Shown: positions 27,040 through 36,024, counted from the stretch's first letter. The stretch: 64,000 nucleotides of DNA from Phycicoccus sp. CSK15P-2 (GCF_016888005.1 NZ_JAFDVE010000013.1:1-64000), one strand, 5' to 3'. Notes: generated by a model not told the origin, from the letters alone. Made by a program: numbers and translations.

Positions 27040-28079
27040 CGCGGGTCGTCCTCGCCGCGAACAACGCCGAGGTCGGCGGCGGTGAGGTCATGCTCCTCGC
27101 CACCGCCTCGCTGCTGCGTGACCTCGGCGAGGACGTCACCGTCGTCGGCCCGGACGCAGCCGACGGCGTCCTCGACCGCGCCGCGGCCGCGGGGTTCGCC
27201 GTCGAGCGGCTCGCCCCCGAGCGCCGGCGCTACGCCCACGAGCTCCGGGCCTGGCACGCGAGGCGCGACGACCTCCTCTGGTGCCACGGCCTCGTCCCCG
27301 CCCTCGCGACGTCGGGCCGGCCACGGCGGATCGTCCACCTGCACCAGCTGCCGACCCGGGCGCACCGGGCGGCGCTGCTCGCCGCGCGCAGCGGGGCCAC
27401 CCGGACCCTCGTCCCGTCCCGATGGCTCTCCGCGCGCGTGCCGCGCACGGTCGTGCTGCCCAACTGGACGCCCGAGCCGCAGGGGCGGGGTCCCGAGGCG
27501 AGCTCCGAACCGGGCCCCCCGTCCGACCGTCCGCGTCTGGGGTTCCTCGGCCGGCACACCGTCGCCAAGGGCCTCGTCGTGCTCGCCGAGGCCCTGCACC
27601 GGATACCCGAGGCCGACCGTCCGGTCCTCGTCCTCGCCGGCGCCCCGAGGTTCACCGACGTCGACGGCGAGCGGGAGGTCGCCGCTGGCCTGGAGCGTCT
27701 CGGGGACGGCGTCGAGCGCGTCGGCTGGGTCTCCCCGGGCCGCCTGCTCGGGGACGTCGACGCCCTCGTCGTCCCGTCCGTCGCCCCGGAGTCCTTCGGG
27801 CTCGCGGCGCTCGAGGCGATGGCCGCGGGCGTCCCGGTCGTCGTCTCGGACGCCGGGGCGCTCCCCGAGGTCGTCGGACCCCAGCACCCGTTCGTGGCCA
27901 CCGCCGGCGACGCGGGCGCCCTGGCCGACCGCCTCGAGGCCTGTCTCGCGCAGTCCGCCTCGACGCGCTCCGCCGTCGTGGCCGCGCAACGGCACCGCTG
28001 GCGCGAGGAGTACTCGCCGCACACGGCCCGGGACCGGGTCGCCGCCGTGGTCCGCGACGCCTCGCAACGGCCTGCCTGA
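27036..28079 (+). CDS. Glycosyltransferase family 4
   Basis: 347 aa. ANNAEVGGGEVMLLATASLL at the N terminus, GFLGRHTVAKGLVVLAEAL as the UDP/GDP-sugar binding loop, and PSVAPESFGLAALEAMAAG with the catalytic Glu motif E(x7)E. ATG overlaps the upstream stop (ATGA) after a GGAG-like ribosome site. A 64-nt gap to gmd follows. Confidence 0.85.
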   Translation: MTRVVLAANNAEVGGGEVMLLATASLLRDLGEDVTVVGPDAADGVLDRAAAAGFAVERLAPERRRYAHELRAWHARRDDLLWCHGLVPALATSGRPRRIVHLHQLPTRAHRAALLAARSGATRTLVPSRWLSARVPRTVVLPNWTPEPQGRGPEASSEPGPPSDRPRLGFLGRHTVAKGLVVLAEALHRIPEADRPVLVLAGAPRFTDVDGEREVAAGLERLGDGVERVGWVSPGRLLGDVDALVVPSVAPESFGLAALEAMAAGVPVVVSDAGALPEVVGPQHPFVATAGDAGALADRLEACLAQSASTRSAVVAAQRHRWREEYSPHTARDRVAAVVRDASQRPA

Positions 28080-28143
28080 CCACCTCGCGTCTGCGAGGAT
28101 GACCCCACCCGTCCCGCCCTGCACAGAAGGTCGCCGTCACCCC

Positions 28144-29124
28144 ATGCCCCGCGCACTCATCACCGGCATCACCGGCCAGGACGGCCTCTACCTGTCCGAG
28201 CTGCTGCTCTCCAAGGGCTACGAGGTGCACGGCATCGTCCGTGGTCAGAACAACCCGCGACGCGCCGTCGTCCGGCGAGCCGTGCCGGACGTCCACCTGC
28301 ACACCGGCGACCTCACCGACCTCTCGAGCCTCATCCGGGCGCTCGGCGCGAGCCACCCCGACGAGGTCTACAACCTCGGGGCGGTGTCCTTCGTCGCGTA
28401 CTCGTGGGACAACGCCCGCGTCACGACGGACGTCACCGGCAACGGCGTCCTCAACATGCTCGAGGCCGTCCGGTTGCACTGCGGCGACGACCCCTCGCGG
28501 GTCCGCTTCTACCAGGCGTCGAGCTCGGAGATGTTCGGCAAGGTCCAGGAGGTCCCCCAGCGGGAGACCACGCTGCTGTGGCCGCGCTCGCCCTACGGCG
28601 TGGCCAAGGTCTACGGCCACTACATGACGATCAACTACCGCGAGTCCTACGGCATGCACGCGAGCTCGGGCATCCTCTTCAACCACGAGTCCCCCCGCCG
28701 GGGACCGGAGTTCGTGACCCGCAAGGTGTCGATGTCCGTGGCCCGCATCGCCGAGGGCCTGCAGGACGAGCTCGTGATGGGCAACCTCGACGCCCAGCGC
28801 GACTGGGGGTTCGCCGGCGACTACGTCGAGGGGATGTGGCGGATGCTGCAGCAGCCCCGTGGCGACGACTACGTCCTCGCCACGGGCGAGACCCACTCGA
28901 TCCGCGACCTCCTCGACGTCGCGTTCGCGCACGTGGGCATCGACGACTGGTCCGGCATCGTGCGCCAGGACCCGCAGTTCATGCGGCCCGCCGAGGTCGA
29001 CCTCCTGATCGGCGACGCGGCGAAGGCGCGCGAGACCCTCGGCTGGGCACCGACCGTGTCCTTCGACCGCCTCGTGCGGATGATGGTCGACCACGACCTC
29101 GCGCTGCTGCGCGCGGCCCGGTGA
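28144..29124 (+). CDS. gmd: GDP-mannose 4,6-dehydratase
   Basis: 326 aa extended SDR. ITGITGQDGLYLSELL is the NADP-binding motif, SSSEMFG carries the catalytic Ser and Glu, SPYGVAKVYGHY the YxxxK pair, and NHESPRRGPEFVTRK and GNLDAQRDWGFAGDYVEGMW are Gmd hallmarks. It makes GDP-4-keto-6-deoxymannose, precursor of GDP-fucose, GDP-rhamnose or GDP-perosamine. An in-frame ATG at 28099 exists, but the fold begins at 28144. The following gene is a paralogue. Confidence 0.9.
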   Translation: MPRALITGITGQDGLYLSELLLSKGYEVHGIVRGQNNPRRAVVRRAVPDVHLHTGDLTDLSSLIRALGASHPDEVYNLGAVSFVAYSWDNARVTTDVTGNGVLNMLEAVRLHCGDDPSRVRFYQASSSEMFGKVQEVPQRETTLLWPRSPYGVAKVYGHYMTINYRESYGMHASSGILFNHESPRRGPEFVTRKVSMSVARIAEGLQDELVMGNLDAQRDWGFAGDYVEGMWRMLQQPRGDDYVLATGETHSIRDLLDVAFAHVGIDDWSGIVRQDPQFMRPAEVDLLIGDAAKARETLGWAPTVSFDRLVRMMVDHDLALLRAAR

Positions 29125-30074
29125 GCGTCGCCCTCGTCACCGGAGCGGCCGGCCAGGACGGCAGCTACCTCGTGGAGCGGCTCCTGGCGGAGGGCCACGC
29201 CGTCCACGGCGTCGTCCGCCGTGAGGACCTGGTCGGCCCGTTCCCCGAAGGCCTCGTCCTCCACGAGCTCGACCTCGGGGCCCCGGCCGGCGACGTCCGC
29301 GACCTCGTGACGACGGTCGCTCCGGACGAGGTGTACAACCTGGGCGGCATCACGTCCGTCGCCCAGTCGTGGGAGGACCCGCTGGGGACGGTGGCGACGA
29401 GCGGCACCGGGGCCCTGGTCCTCCTCGAAGCCGCCCTGCAGGCCCAGGAGGCCACCGGACGCCGGGTGCGGGTCCTCCAGGCCGCGAGCGCCGAGATCTT
29501 CGGCGAACCGGCCTCGAGCCCGCAGGACGAGACCACGCCCATCCGCCCGGTGAGCCCGTACGGCGCCGCGAAGGCCCTGGCCCACCACGGCGTCCACATC
29601 GCCCGCCAACGCGGGCTCTTCGCCTGCTCGGTCATCCTGTACAACCACGAGTCCCCACGGCGCCCGCCGCAGTTCGTCACCCGGAAGGTCACCCGCACCG
29701 TGGCCGCCATCGCGGCCGGCCGAACCGACCGGCTGGCCCTGGGCAACCTCGACGCCCGACGCGACTGGGGCTGGGCACCCGACTACGTCGACGCGATGGT
29801 CCGTGCGCTGCGGCACGACACCGCCGACGACTACGTCGTCGCCACCGGCGAGGCGCACACCGTCCGCGACCTCGTCGAGGCCGCCTTCCGCCACGTCGGC
29901 ATCACGGACTGGCAGCCGCACGTCGACGTCGACGACGCGCTCCTGCGCCCGGCCGACCCGAGCCTGCTCGTCGGCGACGCGAGCCGGGCCCGGACCCGGC
30001 TGGGCTGGGCCCCCACGGTCTCCTTCGACGAGCTCGTCGGGCGGCTCGTCGACGCCGAGGAGCCGGCGCCGTGA
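29121..30074 (+). CDS. Second Gmd-like GDP-mannose 4,6-dehydratase
   Basis: 317 aa. VTGAAGQDGSYLVERLL, AASAEIFGEP, SPYGAAKALAHH, NHESPRRPPQFVTRK and GNLDARRDWGWAPDYVDAM align along the whole upstream Gmd, so this is a tandem duplicate. The catalytic Ser, Glu, Tyr and Lys positions are kept. It may be a second dehydratase for a distinct sugar or may have moved toward the 4-reductase (Rmd) role, which is otherwise missing. GTGA overlap with gmd. Confidence 0.82.
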   Translation: MSVALVTGAAGQDGSYLVERLLAEGHAVHGVVRREDLVGPFPEGLVLHELDLGAPAGDVRDLVTTVAPDEVYNLGGITSVAQSWEDPLGTVATSGTGALVLLEAALQAQEATGRRVRVLQAASAEIFGEPASSPQDETTPIRPVSPYGAAKALAHHGVHIARQRGLFACSVILYNHESPRRPPQFVTRKVTRTVAAIAAGRTDRLALGNLDARRDWGWAPDYVDAMVRALRHDTADDYVVATGEAHTVRDLVEAAFRHVGITDWQPHVDVDDALLRPADPSLLVGDASRARTRLGWAPTVSFDELVGRLVDAEEPAP

Positions 30075-31189
30075 GCACCCGGCCCCGGGTCGCCATCGCA
30101 CACGACTACCTGACCCAGCGGGGCGGGGCCGAGCGGGTCGTGCTGTCGATGGCCCGCGCCTACCCCGAGGCCCGGATCTACACGACGCTCTACGACCCCC
30201 GGACGACGTACCCCGAGTTCCGGGACCACGACGTCGTCACCTCGGTCATCGACCGTCTGCCACCGTTCCGGAGGGACCACCGGGCCGCCCTGCCGGTCCT
30301 CGGTGCCGCCGCCGGCTCGCTGCGGGTCGACGCCGACGTCGTCCTCGTGTCGTCGAGCGGGTGGGCGCACGGTTTCCAGCACACCGGCAAGTCCCTCGTG
30401 TACTGCTACTCCCCCGCCCGCTGGCTGTACCAGACCGAGACCTACCTCGGCGGTCCGGCGACCCGCTCGTGGCGGGGCATGGGGCTGCTCGCGCTGCGGC
30501 CCGCCCTGCGACGGTGGGACTCCCGCGCGGCCCACCGCTGCGACCGCTACCTGGCCGTGTCCCGCATCGTGCGGGACCGGATCGCCGAGACCTACGACAT
30601 CGACGCCACCGTCGTCCCCGCACCGCACGGGATGGACCCGGAGGCGCCCCGCGCGGAGGTGCCCGAGCTCGTCGACTGGGCCGACGACGGCTACCTGCTC
30701 GTCGTGTCCCGGCTGCTGCCCTACAAGAACGTCGGGAACGTCGTGGAGGCCGTCCGCGGCACGTCGCACCGGCTCGTCGTCGTCGGCGCCGGCCCCGGGC
30801 GGGACGCCCTCCTCGCCCGCCGCCCGGACAACGTCCGCCTCGTCTCCGGCCTCTCCGACGACCAGGTGCGCTGGGTCTACGCACACAGCCGGCTGCTCGT
30901 CGCGCCGAGCCACGAGGACTACGGGCTCACACCGCTCGAGGCGGCCGCCTTCGGGGTGCCGAGCCTGACCCTCGGTGCCGGGGGCTACCTCGACACGGTC
31001 CGGGTCGGGGTGACCGGTCTCTTCGCGGCGGGCAAGGAGCCGCGCGACCTGCGCGAGGGCATCACCGCCGCGCTGGAGCACCCGTTCGAGGCCGACGCCG
31101 TCCGGGCCCACGCCGCGGAGTTCGACGAGCGACGCTTCCACGAGCGGCTGTACGCCGAGGTCGACGCGCTCCTGGAAGGACGCGAGTAG
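30071..31189 (+). CDS. Glycosyltransferase family 4 (mannosyltransferase-like)
   Basis: 372 aa. IAHDYLTQRGGAERVVLSMA is typical of WbaZ/mannosyl GT4s. YCYSPARWLYQTETYL, VSRLLPYKNVGNVVEAV and PSHEDYGLTPLEAAAFG (E x7 E) follow. It closes the plus-strand operon, GTGA-coupled to the second gmd, and probably uses a GDP-hexose. Confidence 0.85.
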   Translation: MSTRPRVAIAHDYLTQRGGAERVVLSMARAYPEARIYTTLYDPRTTYPEFRDHDVVTSVIDRLPPFRRDHRAALPVLGAAAGSLRVDADVVLVSSSGWAHGFQHTGKSLVYCYSPARWLYQTETYLGGPATRSWRGMGLLALRPALRRWDSRAAHRCDRYLAVSRIVRDRIAETYDIDATVVPAPHGMDPEAPRAEVPELVDWADDGYLLVVSRLLPYKNVGNVVEAVRGTSHRLVVVGAGPGRDALLARRPDNVRLVSGLSDDQVRWVYAHSRLLVAPSHEDYGLTPLEAAAFGVPSLTLGAGGYLDTVRVGVTGLFAAGKEPRDLREGITAALEHPFEADAVRAHAAEFDERRFHERLYAEVDALLEGRE

Positions 31190-31229
31190 GTCCTCGGCCC
31201 TGGTGACCGCGCACCGCGGTCCGACCGGA

Positions 31230-31250
31230 CCGTTCGGGTCGGCCGAACGG
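31230..31250. terminator. Inverted repeat after the GT4, possible terminator
   Basis: CCGTTCGG and CCGAACGG are 8-bp perfect arms around GTCGG, 40 nt after the operon's last stop. No U-run follows. It could terminate the plus operon or be a regulator site for the next gene. Confidence 0.45.
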
Positions 31251-31287
31251 ACGGAGACCCCACGGTGCGTCAGCGAGCCACCGGCGC

Positions 31288-31345
31288 GACACCGATGATT
31301 TGCAGAGCCAATACCTCTACTTTACGAAGTCATTACCTTCGCACC
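31288..31345 (+). promoter_or_regulatory. AT-rich promoter region of the sugar transferase
   Basis: About 45 nt here are only some 40% GC in a genome near 72%. TTTGCA (31299-31304) and TACCTT (31334-31339, a TAnnnT match 15 nt before the ATG), plus TACTTT at 31318, are candidate elements. Which pair is used cannot be decided from sequence. Confidence 0.45.
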
Positions 31346-31354
31346 GGGACCCCG

Positions 31355-32818
31355 ATGACCGTCCATGAGCTGCTCGCCCCTCGGCTGGCCGACCGCACGG
31401 CGCGGTGGAACCGCCGGGTCCCGGTCGTCGGCGCCGTGGTGGTGGACGCCGTCGTCATCGTCCTGGTCACCCTCGGCGCCGCCCTCGGCCGGATGCGCCT
31501 GCCCTTCTTCGCCGAGACCGGCGACGTCGACAACCTGCTGGCCATCGTGTTCGTCCCGATCGTCCTCGGCTGGGTCGTCTCGATCGCCCTGCACGGGGGC
31601 TACGCCTCGCACGTCCTCGGCGCCGGACCGCAGGAGTACAAGCAGGTGCTGCGCGCCACCCTGGTCGCCGCGGGCGCGACGGGCGTCGTCAGCTTCCTCG
31701 CCAAGTTCCAGTTCTCGCGCGGCTTCTTCTTCCTCCTCATCATCCTCGGCATCCCGGCCCTGCTGGTCGGCCGACACCTCCTGCGCCGGACCGTCCACGC
31801 GATGCGGCGGCGGGGCCACCTGGGCCACCGGGTGCTGCTCGCCGGGTCGGTCGCGCAGGTCGAGGAGATCGCCGCGGTCCTACGCCGTGAGCGGTGGCTC
31901 GGCTACGAGGTCGTCGGTGCGCTCGTCCCTCCGGCCTACGTGGGCACGGCCCTGACCGGCGACTTCCCCGTGCTCGGGTCGACCGCCCGGATCACCGCCG
32001 TGGTGCGCGACACCGACTGCGACATCGTGCTGTTCGGTGGGGGCGGCGCGGACTCGGCACAGGAGATGCGGCGCGCCGCCTGGGAGCTCGACGGCAGCGA
32101 CGTGCAGATCATGCTCGTGCCGAGCCTCACCGACGTCGCCACCGACCGGGTCCGGGTCCGTCCGGCCGCCGGCCTGCACCTCATGGAGCTCGAGGGCCCG
32201 CGCGCGCACCGCGCGAGCCGGGCGTCCAAGCGGGCCTTCGACATCGTGGGAGCCACGTTCGGGCTCGTCGTCGCGAGCCCCGTGCTGCTCCTCACGGCGC
32301 TGGCCGTCTTCTGGCACGACCGGGGCCCGGTGTTCTTCCGCCAGTCCCGCGTCGGCCGGCACGGCGACGTCTTCGAGTGCCTCAAGTTCCGCTCGATGGT
32401 CGTCGACGCGGACCGGATGGTCGACGCGGTCGCGACGGAGAACAAGCACGGCGAGGACCACGTCCTCTTCAAGGCGGAGCACGACACCCGGATCACCGGG
32501 CCCGGCAGGCTCATCCGCCGCCTCTCGATCGACGAGACCCCCCAGTTCCTCAACGTCCTCCGCGGCGAGATGAGCCTGGTCGGTCCCCGACCGCCGCTGC
32601 CCCAGGAGGTGGAGCGGTACAGCGAGGACGTCCGCACCCGGTTGGCGGTGCGCCCCGGCATGACGGGCCTGTGGCAGGTCTCGGGCCGCGCCGACCTCTC
32701 GTGGGAGGACTCGGTCCGACTCGACCTGTACTACGTCGACAACTGGTCGATCGTGCAGGACCTCGGCATCCTCTGGCGGACGGTCTCCGCCGTGGTCGGC
32801 GGCCGCGGCGCGTACTGA
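31355..32818 (+). CDS. Polyprenyl-phosphate sugar-1-phosphate transferase (WbaP/CpsE type)
   Basis: 487 aa. Four N-terminal membrane helices and a CoA-binding-like domain are followed by the bacterial sugar transferase domain: KRAFDIVGATFGLVVASPVL (membrane hairpin), FFRQSRVGRHGDVFECLKFR, LSIDETPQFLNVLRGEMSLV (catalytic DE) and VGPRPPLP, GMTGLWQVSGR. It starts the repeat unit by loading a sugar phosphate on undecaprenyl phosphate. ATG at 31355 just after an AT-rich promoter region; no clear Shine-Dalgarno. Confidence 0.92.
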   Translation: MTVHELLAPRLADRTARWNRRVPVVGAVVVDAVVIVLVTLGAALGRMRLPFFAETGDVDNLLAIVFVPIVLGWVVSIALHGGYASHVLGAGPQEYKQVLRATLVAAGATGVVSFLAKFQFSRGFFFLLIILGIPALLVGRHLLRRTVHAMRRRGHLGHRVLLAGSVAQVEEIAAVLRRERWLGYEVVGALVPPAYVGTALTGDFPVLGSTARITAVVRDTDCDIVLFGGGGADSAQEMRRAAWELDGSDVQIMLVPSLTDVATDRVRVRPAAGLHLMELEGPRAHRASRASKRAFDIVGATFGLVVASPVLLLTALAVFWHDRGPVFFRQSRVGRHGDVFECLKFRSMVVDADRMVDAVATENKHGEDHVLFKAEHDTRITGPGRLIRRLSIDETPQFLNVLRGEMSLVGPRPPLPQEVERYSEDVRTRLAVRPGMTGLWQVSGRADLSWEDSVRLDLYYVDNWSIVQDLGILWRTVSAVVGGRGAY

Positions 32819-32899
32819 CGGTCCCCGTCCCCGCCGGACGACCGGCCTGACCGTCTCCCGCCGTCGCCCGCGGCACCGACCCGACCGTCGCGACGGGCC

Positions 32900-34354
32900 T
32901 CAGGAGGCCCGGCGGATGCGCCGCTGTTTGCCGCCGCCCCCGTGCGCGGGCTCCGTTGTGGCGGACGCGTACCTGCGCTGCGTCGACGTGTCCGACCCGT
33001 AGGCCGCGTAACCGTAGGAGTACCCGTACATGACGCCGGCGGCGCGGCCCCGCGGTGCCATGTTGAGGACCACGCCGAGCACGCGCCCCCCGACCTGGGC
33101 CATCGTCCGCGCGACGAGCCGGGCCTGCTCGCGGTGGGTGCGCCCCACGGCGAAGACGAGCAGCGTGCCGTCACAGCTGGAGGCGAGGACGCCGGCGTCG
33201 GTCACCGGAAGGAGCGGCGGGGCGTCGAGGATGACGGTGTGGTGCACGCTCAGCTCGCGGACGAGCTCCTGCATCCGAGCGGACCCGAGCAGCTCGCTCG
33301 GGTTCGGCGGGGTCCGTCCGGAGGTGATCAGCCGGACGTTCTCCTGGTCGGTGGCCTGGAACGCGTCCGCGAGGTCGACCTGGTCCGACAGCACGTGTGA
33401 GAGGCCGACCCGGCCCTGCGCGTCGAAGATGTCGCCGAGCGTCGGTCGGCGCAGGTCGGCGTCGATGATGACGACGCTCTGCCCGGCCTCGCCGAGCACC
33501 CGGGCGAGGGTCGCGGAGACCGTCGACTTGCCCTCGTGCGCGTTGGCGCTCGTGACGACGATGCTGCGGGGCGGGTCGTCGACACCCACGAACCGCAGGT
33601 TGGTGCGGATCTGCCGGAACGCCTCGGAGGCGATGCCCAGGCGGTCGAGCCGACCGCGTCCGCGGGCCACCCGGAGCTCCTTGGTCATCGGCACGACCCC
33701 GAGGACGCTCGCGCCGGTCTCGGCCTCGACGTCGTCGGAGCTGCGCACCCGCGTGTCGAGCTGGCGGCGCAGGAAGACGAGCCCGTAGGCGACGGCGAGG
33801 CCGACGGCCAGGCCGATCATCAGGTTGCGGCGCGGGTTCGGAGCGATCTGCACACCGGGCAGCGCCGACTCGATCGGGACGATGCTGACGATCGAGGCCG
33901 ACGCGGCCTCGCCGGAGGTCTCGATCCGGTTGGCCTCCGTCGCCGTGGCCCGGATGAGGGCGTCCGCGAGGACCCGGGACTCCTCCGGGCTGGGGCCGGT
34001 GGCCCGGACCTTCATGATGACCGAGCTCTCGGCGACGCTCGCCGACACCCGGGCGGCGACGGCCGCGGGCGTGGCCTGGATCCCGGTCTCCTCGATGACC
34101 CGCTGCGCCACCGCGCGGCTCGTGACGAGAGGCAGGTAGGAGTCGGCCTTGGACCCCCCGAGCGAGGTGGCTGCGATGCCGTCGCCGGTGCTGGTGCCGG
34201 TGCCCTCGACCCGGACGTAGCCACTGGCGTCGGCCACGTAGACCTCGGGCATCCGCAGCGTGAGGCCGTACGCGACCGCCCCACCCACGAGGGTGAGGAA
34301 CACCAGGCTCAGCATGTGAGCACGGGTGAGGCGGACGAAGTCGAGCAGGGTCAC
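32900..34354 (-). CDS. Wzc-like polysaccharide chain-length protein with tyrosine kinase domain
   Basis: 484 aa. Wzz-type N-terminal half with transmembrane helices at about 15-35 and 180-200, then a BY-kinase: SANAHEGKSTVSATLARVL (Walker A), VVIIDADLRRPTLGD (Walker A') and VILDAPPLLPV (Walker B). The C terminus has a Tyr cluster (YGYSYGYAAYGS, RRYAS) for autophosphorylation, then a basic end. It controls polymer length and export. GTG start; TACGCT near 34418 could be its -10, giving a leader of about 55 nt. Confidence 0.9.
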   Translation of the reverse strand: MTLLDFVRLTRAHMLSLVFLTLVGGAVAYGLTLRMPEVYVADASGYVRVEGTGTSTGDGIAATSLGGSKADSYLPLVTSRAVAQRVIEETGIQATPAAVAARVSASVAESSVIMKVRATGPSPEESRVLADALIRATATEANRIETSGEAASASIVSIVPIESALPGVQIAPNPRRNLMIGLAVGLAVAYGLVFLRRQLDTRVRSSDDVEAETGASVLGVVPMTKELRVARGRGRLDRLGIASEAFRQIRTNLRFVGVDDPPRSIVVTSANAHEGKSTVSATLARVLGEAGQSVVIIDADLRRPTLGDIFDAQGRVGLSHVLSDQVDLADAFQATDQENVRLITSGRTPPNPSELLGSARMQELVRELSVHHTVILDAPPLLPVTDAGVLASSCDGTLLVFAVGRTHREQARLVARTMAQVGGRVLGVVLNMAPRGRAAGVMYGYSYGYAAYGSDTSTQRRYASATTEPAHGGGGKQRRIRRAS

Positions 34355-34504
34355 AGCGCGAGGTCCTCGGCACGGGCCGCCGCCGGATGCGGGCGACGCT
34401 GGGTGCCCCCGAGCGTATCCGCGGAGGGGTCGCGGTCCCGGCCGTCCGGCCGCATACCGGCCGTCCGGCCGACCCCGCGACGACGGGCGACCTAGAGTGC
34501 TCCC

Positions 34505-35371
34505 GTGTCCGAGGGCGCCGACATCCCCCTCCAGGCCCGCGTGGCGCTGGCGCACGCCGCGGTGCAGCGCCTCGCCGAGGGCTGCGGCGTCGACCTCCTG
34601 CACATCAAGGGCCCGGCCGTGGACCCGTCGCTGCGCGGCCGCCCGCGCACCGGCAGCGACGTCGACGTCATCGTCCGGCCGTCCGGGGTCGGACGACTCA
34701 TGACCGCCCTCGCCGAGCACGGCTGGCGCACCGAGACGACGTTCGACGCAGGGTCGGCGTTCGACCATGCCGCGAACCTCTACCACCCGGACTGGGGACT
34801 GCTCGACGTCCACCGGCACTACCCGGGGATGGACCGGGACCCCACGGCGGTCTTCGCGCTGCTGTGGGACGAGCGGGTCCACGCGGACATCGCCCACGTC
34901 CCCTGCCCCGTGCCGGAGCCGATCGCCCAGTCGCTCGTCCTGCTGCTCCACGCGGCCAGGTCCCGAGCCGTGGCCGAGCACCCGGACGTCGCCCCGAACT
35001 GGGACGACCGCACCGAGGCCGAGCGGGCGGCCATCCTCGACCTCGCCGACCGCACCGGCGCGCGCATCGCCCTGGCTGCGGCCACGGGAGAGCTCGCCGC
35101 GTACGCCGGGCACGCGGACGCCGCCCTGTGGGAGGTCTTCACCACCGGCGGCGACCGGCTCGACGAGTGGAGCGCCCGCTGGCGCGCCGCCCGAGGAACC
35201 CGGGCGAAGGCGTCGGTCGCGGTGCGCTCCCTCGCGGTCAACCGCTACTACCTGGGCCAGCGGCTCGGGCACGAGCCGTCCCGCCCCGAGGTGGCGACCG
35301 AGTTCTTCCGGCGCCTCGCCGCCGGCTGCCGGGCCGTCGGGGGGCGGCTGCGCCGCCGGGTGCGGCGATGA
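34505..35371 (+). CDS. Nucleotidyltransferase-fold protein (NTP_transf_5 type)
   Basis: 288 aa. HIKGPAVDPSLRGRPRTGSD leads into DVDVIV (the GSDxD pattern of the polymerase-beta nucleotidyltransferase fold) and LYHPDWGLLDVHRHYPGMD provides a further Asp. The family is uncharacterised and often paired with PqqD-like proteins in exopolysaccharide loci. Next gene overlaps (ATGA). GTG start is 6 nt after TAGAGT (34493-34498), so probably leaderless. Confidence 0.75.
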   Translation: MSEGADIPLQARVALAHAAVQRLAEGCGVDLLHIKGPAVDPSLRGRPRTGSDVDVIVRPSGVGRLMTALAEHGWRTETTFDAGSAFDHAANLYHPDWGLLDVHRHYPGMDRDPTAVFALLWDERVHADIAHVPCPVPEPIAQSLVLLLHAARSRAVAEHPDVAPNWDDRTEAERAAILDLADRTGARIALAAATGELAAYAGHADAALWEVFTTGGDRLDEWSARWRAARGTRAKASVAVRSLAVNRYYLGQRLGHEPSRPEVATEFFRRLAAGCRAVGGRLRRRVRR

Positions 35372-35646
35372 CGACGCTACGGGTGTCGGGGCATGCCGCG
35401 TGGGTCGGCGACGACGAGAAGGTCTACGTCGCTCGGGTCCCCGACGGCCCGCCGCTCGTGCTCGAGGGCTCCGCCGCCGTCGTCTGGGGAGCGGCCGTGC
35501 CCGGCGGGGCGCTCGACGAGGTCGTGGAGCGGGTCGCGCACACGACCGGGGTGTCAGCGGAGCTCGTCGCCGACGACGTCGTGGGGTTCGTCGACCAGCT
35601 CGTCGCTGCCGGCCTGCTCGAGACCCGACCTGCTGCGCCCGACTGA
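35368..35646 (+). CDS. PqqD-like (RRE-fold) small protein
   Basis: 92 aa. VYVARVPDGPPLVLEGSAAV, ALDEVVERVAHTTGV and a C-terminal DVVGFVDQLVAAGLLE helix give the PqqD winged-helix (RiPP recognition element) pattern. No precursor peptide or radical SAM enzyme is nearby. It likely works with the adjacent nucleotidyltransferase; the bound peptide or protein is unknown. The last 93 nt overlap the convergent VanZ gene. Confidence 0.75.
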   Translation: MTTLRVSGHAAWVGDDEKVYVARVPDGPPLVLEGSAAVVWGAAVPGGALDEVVERVAHTTGVSAELVADDVVGFVDQLVAAGLLETRPAAPD

Positions 35647-36024
35647 CCCGAGCAGAGCCCCGAGCAGTGCCCCGCCGGTGTTGCACAGGACGTCGACGAG
35701 GTCCGCGTTCCGCTGGAGCACGGGGACCAGCTGGACGGTCTCGACGACGGCACTGGCACCACCGAGGAGGGCCACGACGAGCAGCGGCCGCCAGCGCAGG
35801 AGCCGCACGCCGAGCCAGGCCGGCGGCACGAAGATCAGCACGTTGAGGACGGTGGCGTACCACTCGGGTGTCACGGCCCGGGGGACCCCGCGGTGCAGGA
35901 AGAAGAGGTAGAGCTCGAGGTTGGCGCGACGGACGACCTCGCCGTCGGGCCAGAGCAGCAGCAGCGCGAGGGCGACGGAGAGGGCGACACCGACGGCCAC
36001 CCCGACACGGCGGAACATCCTCAC
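35554..36024 (-). CDS. VanZ-family membrane protein
   Basis: 156 aa with four membrane helices: VAVGVALSVALALLLLW, WYATVLNVLIFVPPAWLGV, PLLVVALLGGASAVVETVQL and LCNTGGALLGALLG. The NVLIFVPPAWLG, ETVQL and D(L/V)xxNTxGxxxG features are VanZ-like. Function unknown (VanZ gives low teicoplanin resistance). The GTG start overlaps the DUF2017 stop (GTGA). A second VanZ gene is at 53360. Confidence 0.8.
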   Translation of the reverse strand: MRMFRRVGVAVGVALSVALALLLLWPDGEVVRRANLELYLFFLHRGVPRAVTPEWYATVLNVLIFVPPAWLGVRLLRWRPLLVVALLGGASAVVETVQLVPVLQRNADLVDVLCNTGGALLGALLGSVGRSRSGLEQAGSDELVDEPHDVVGDELR

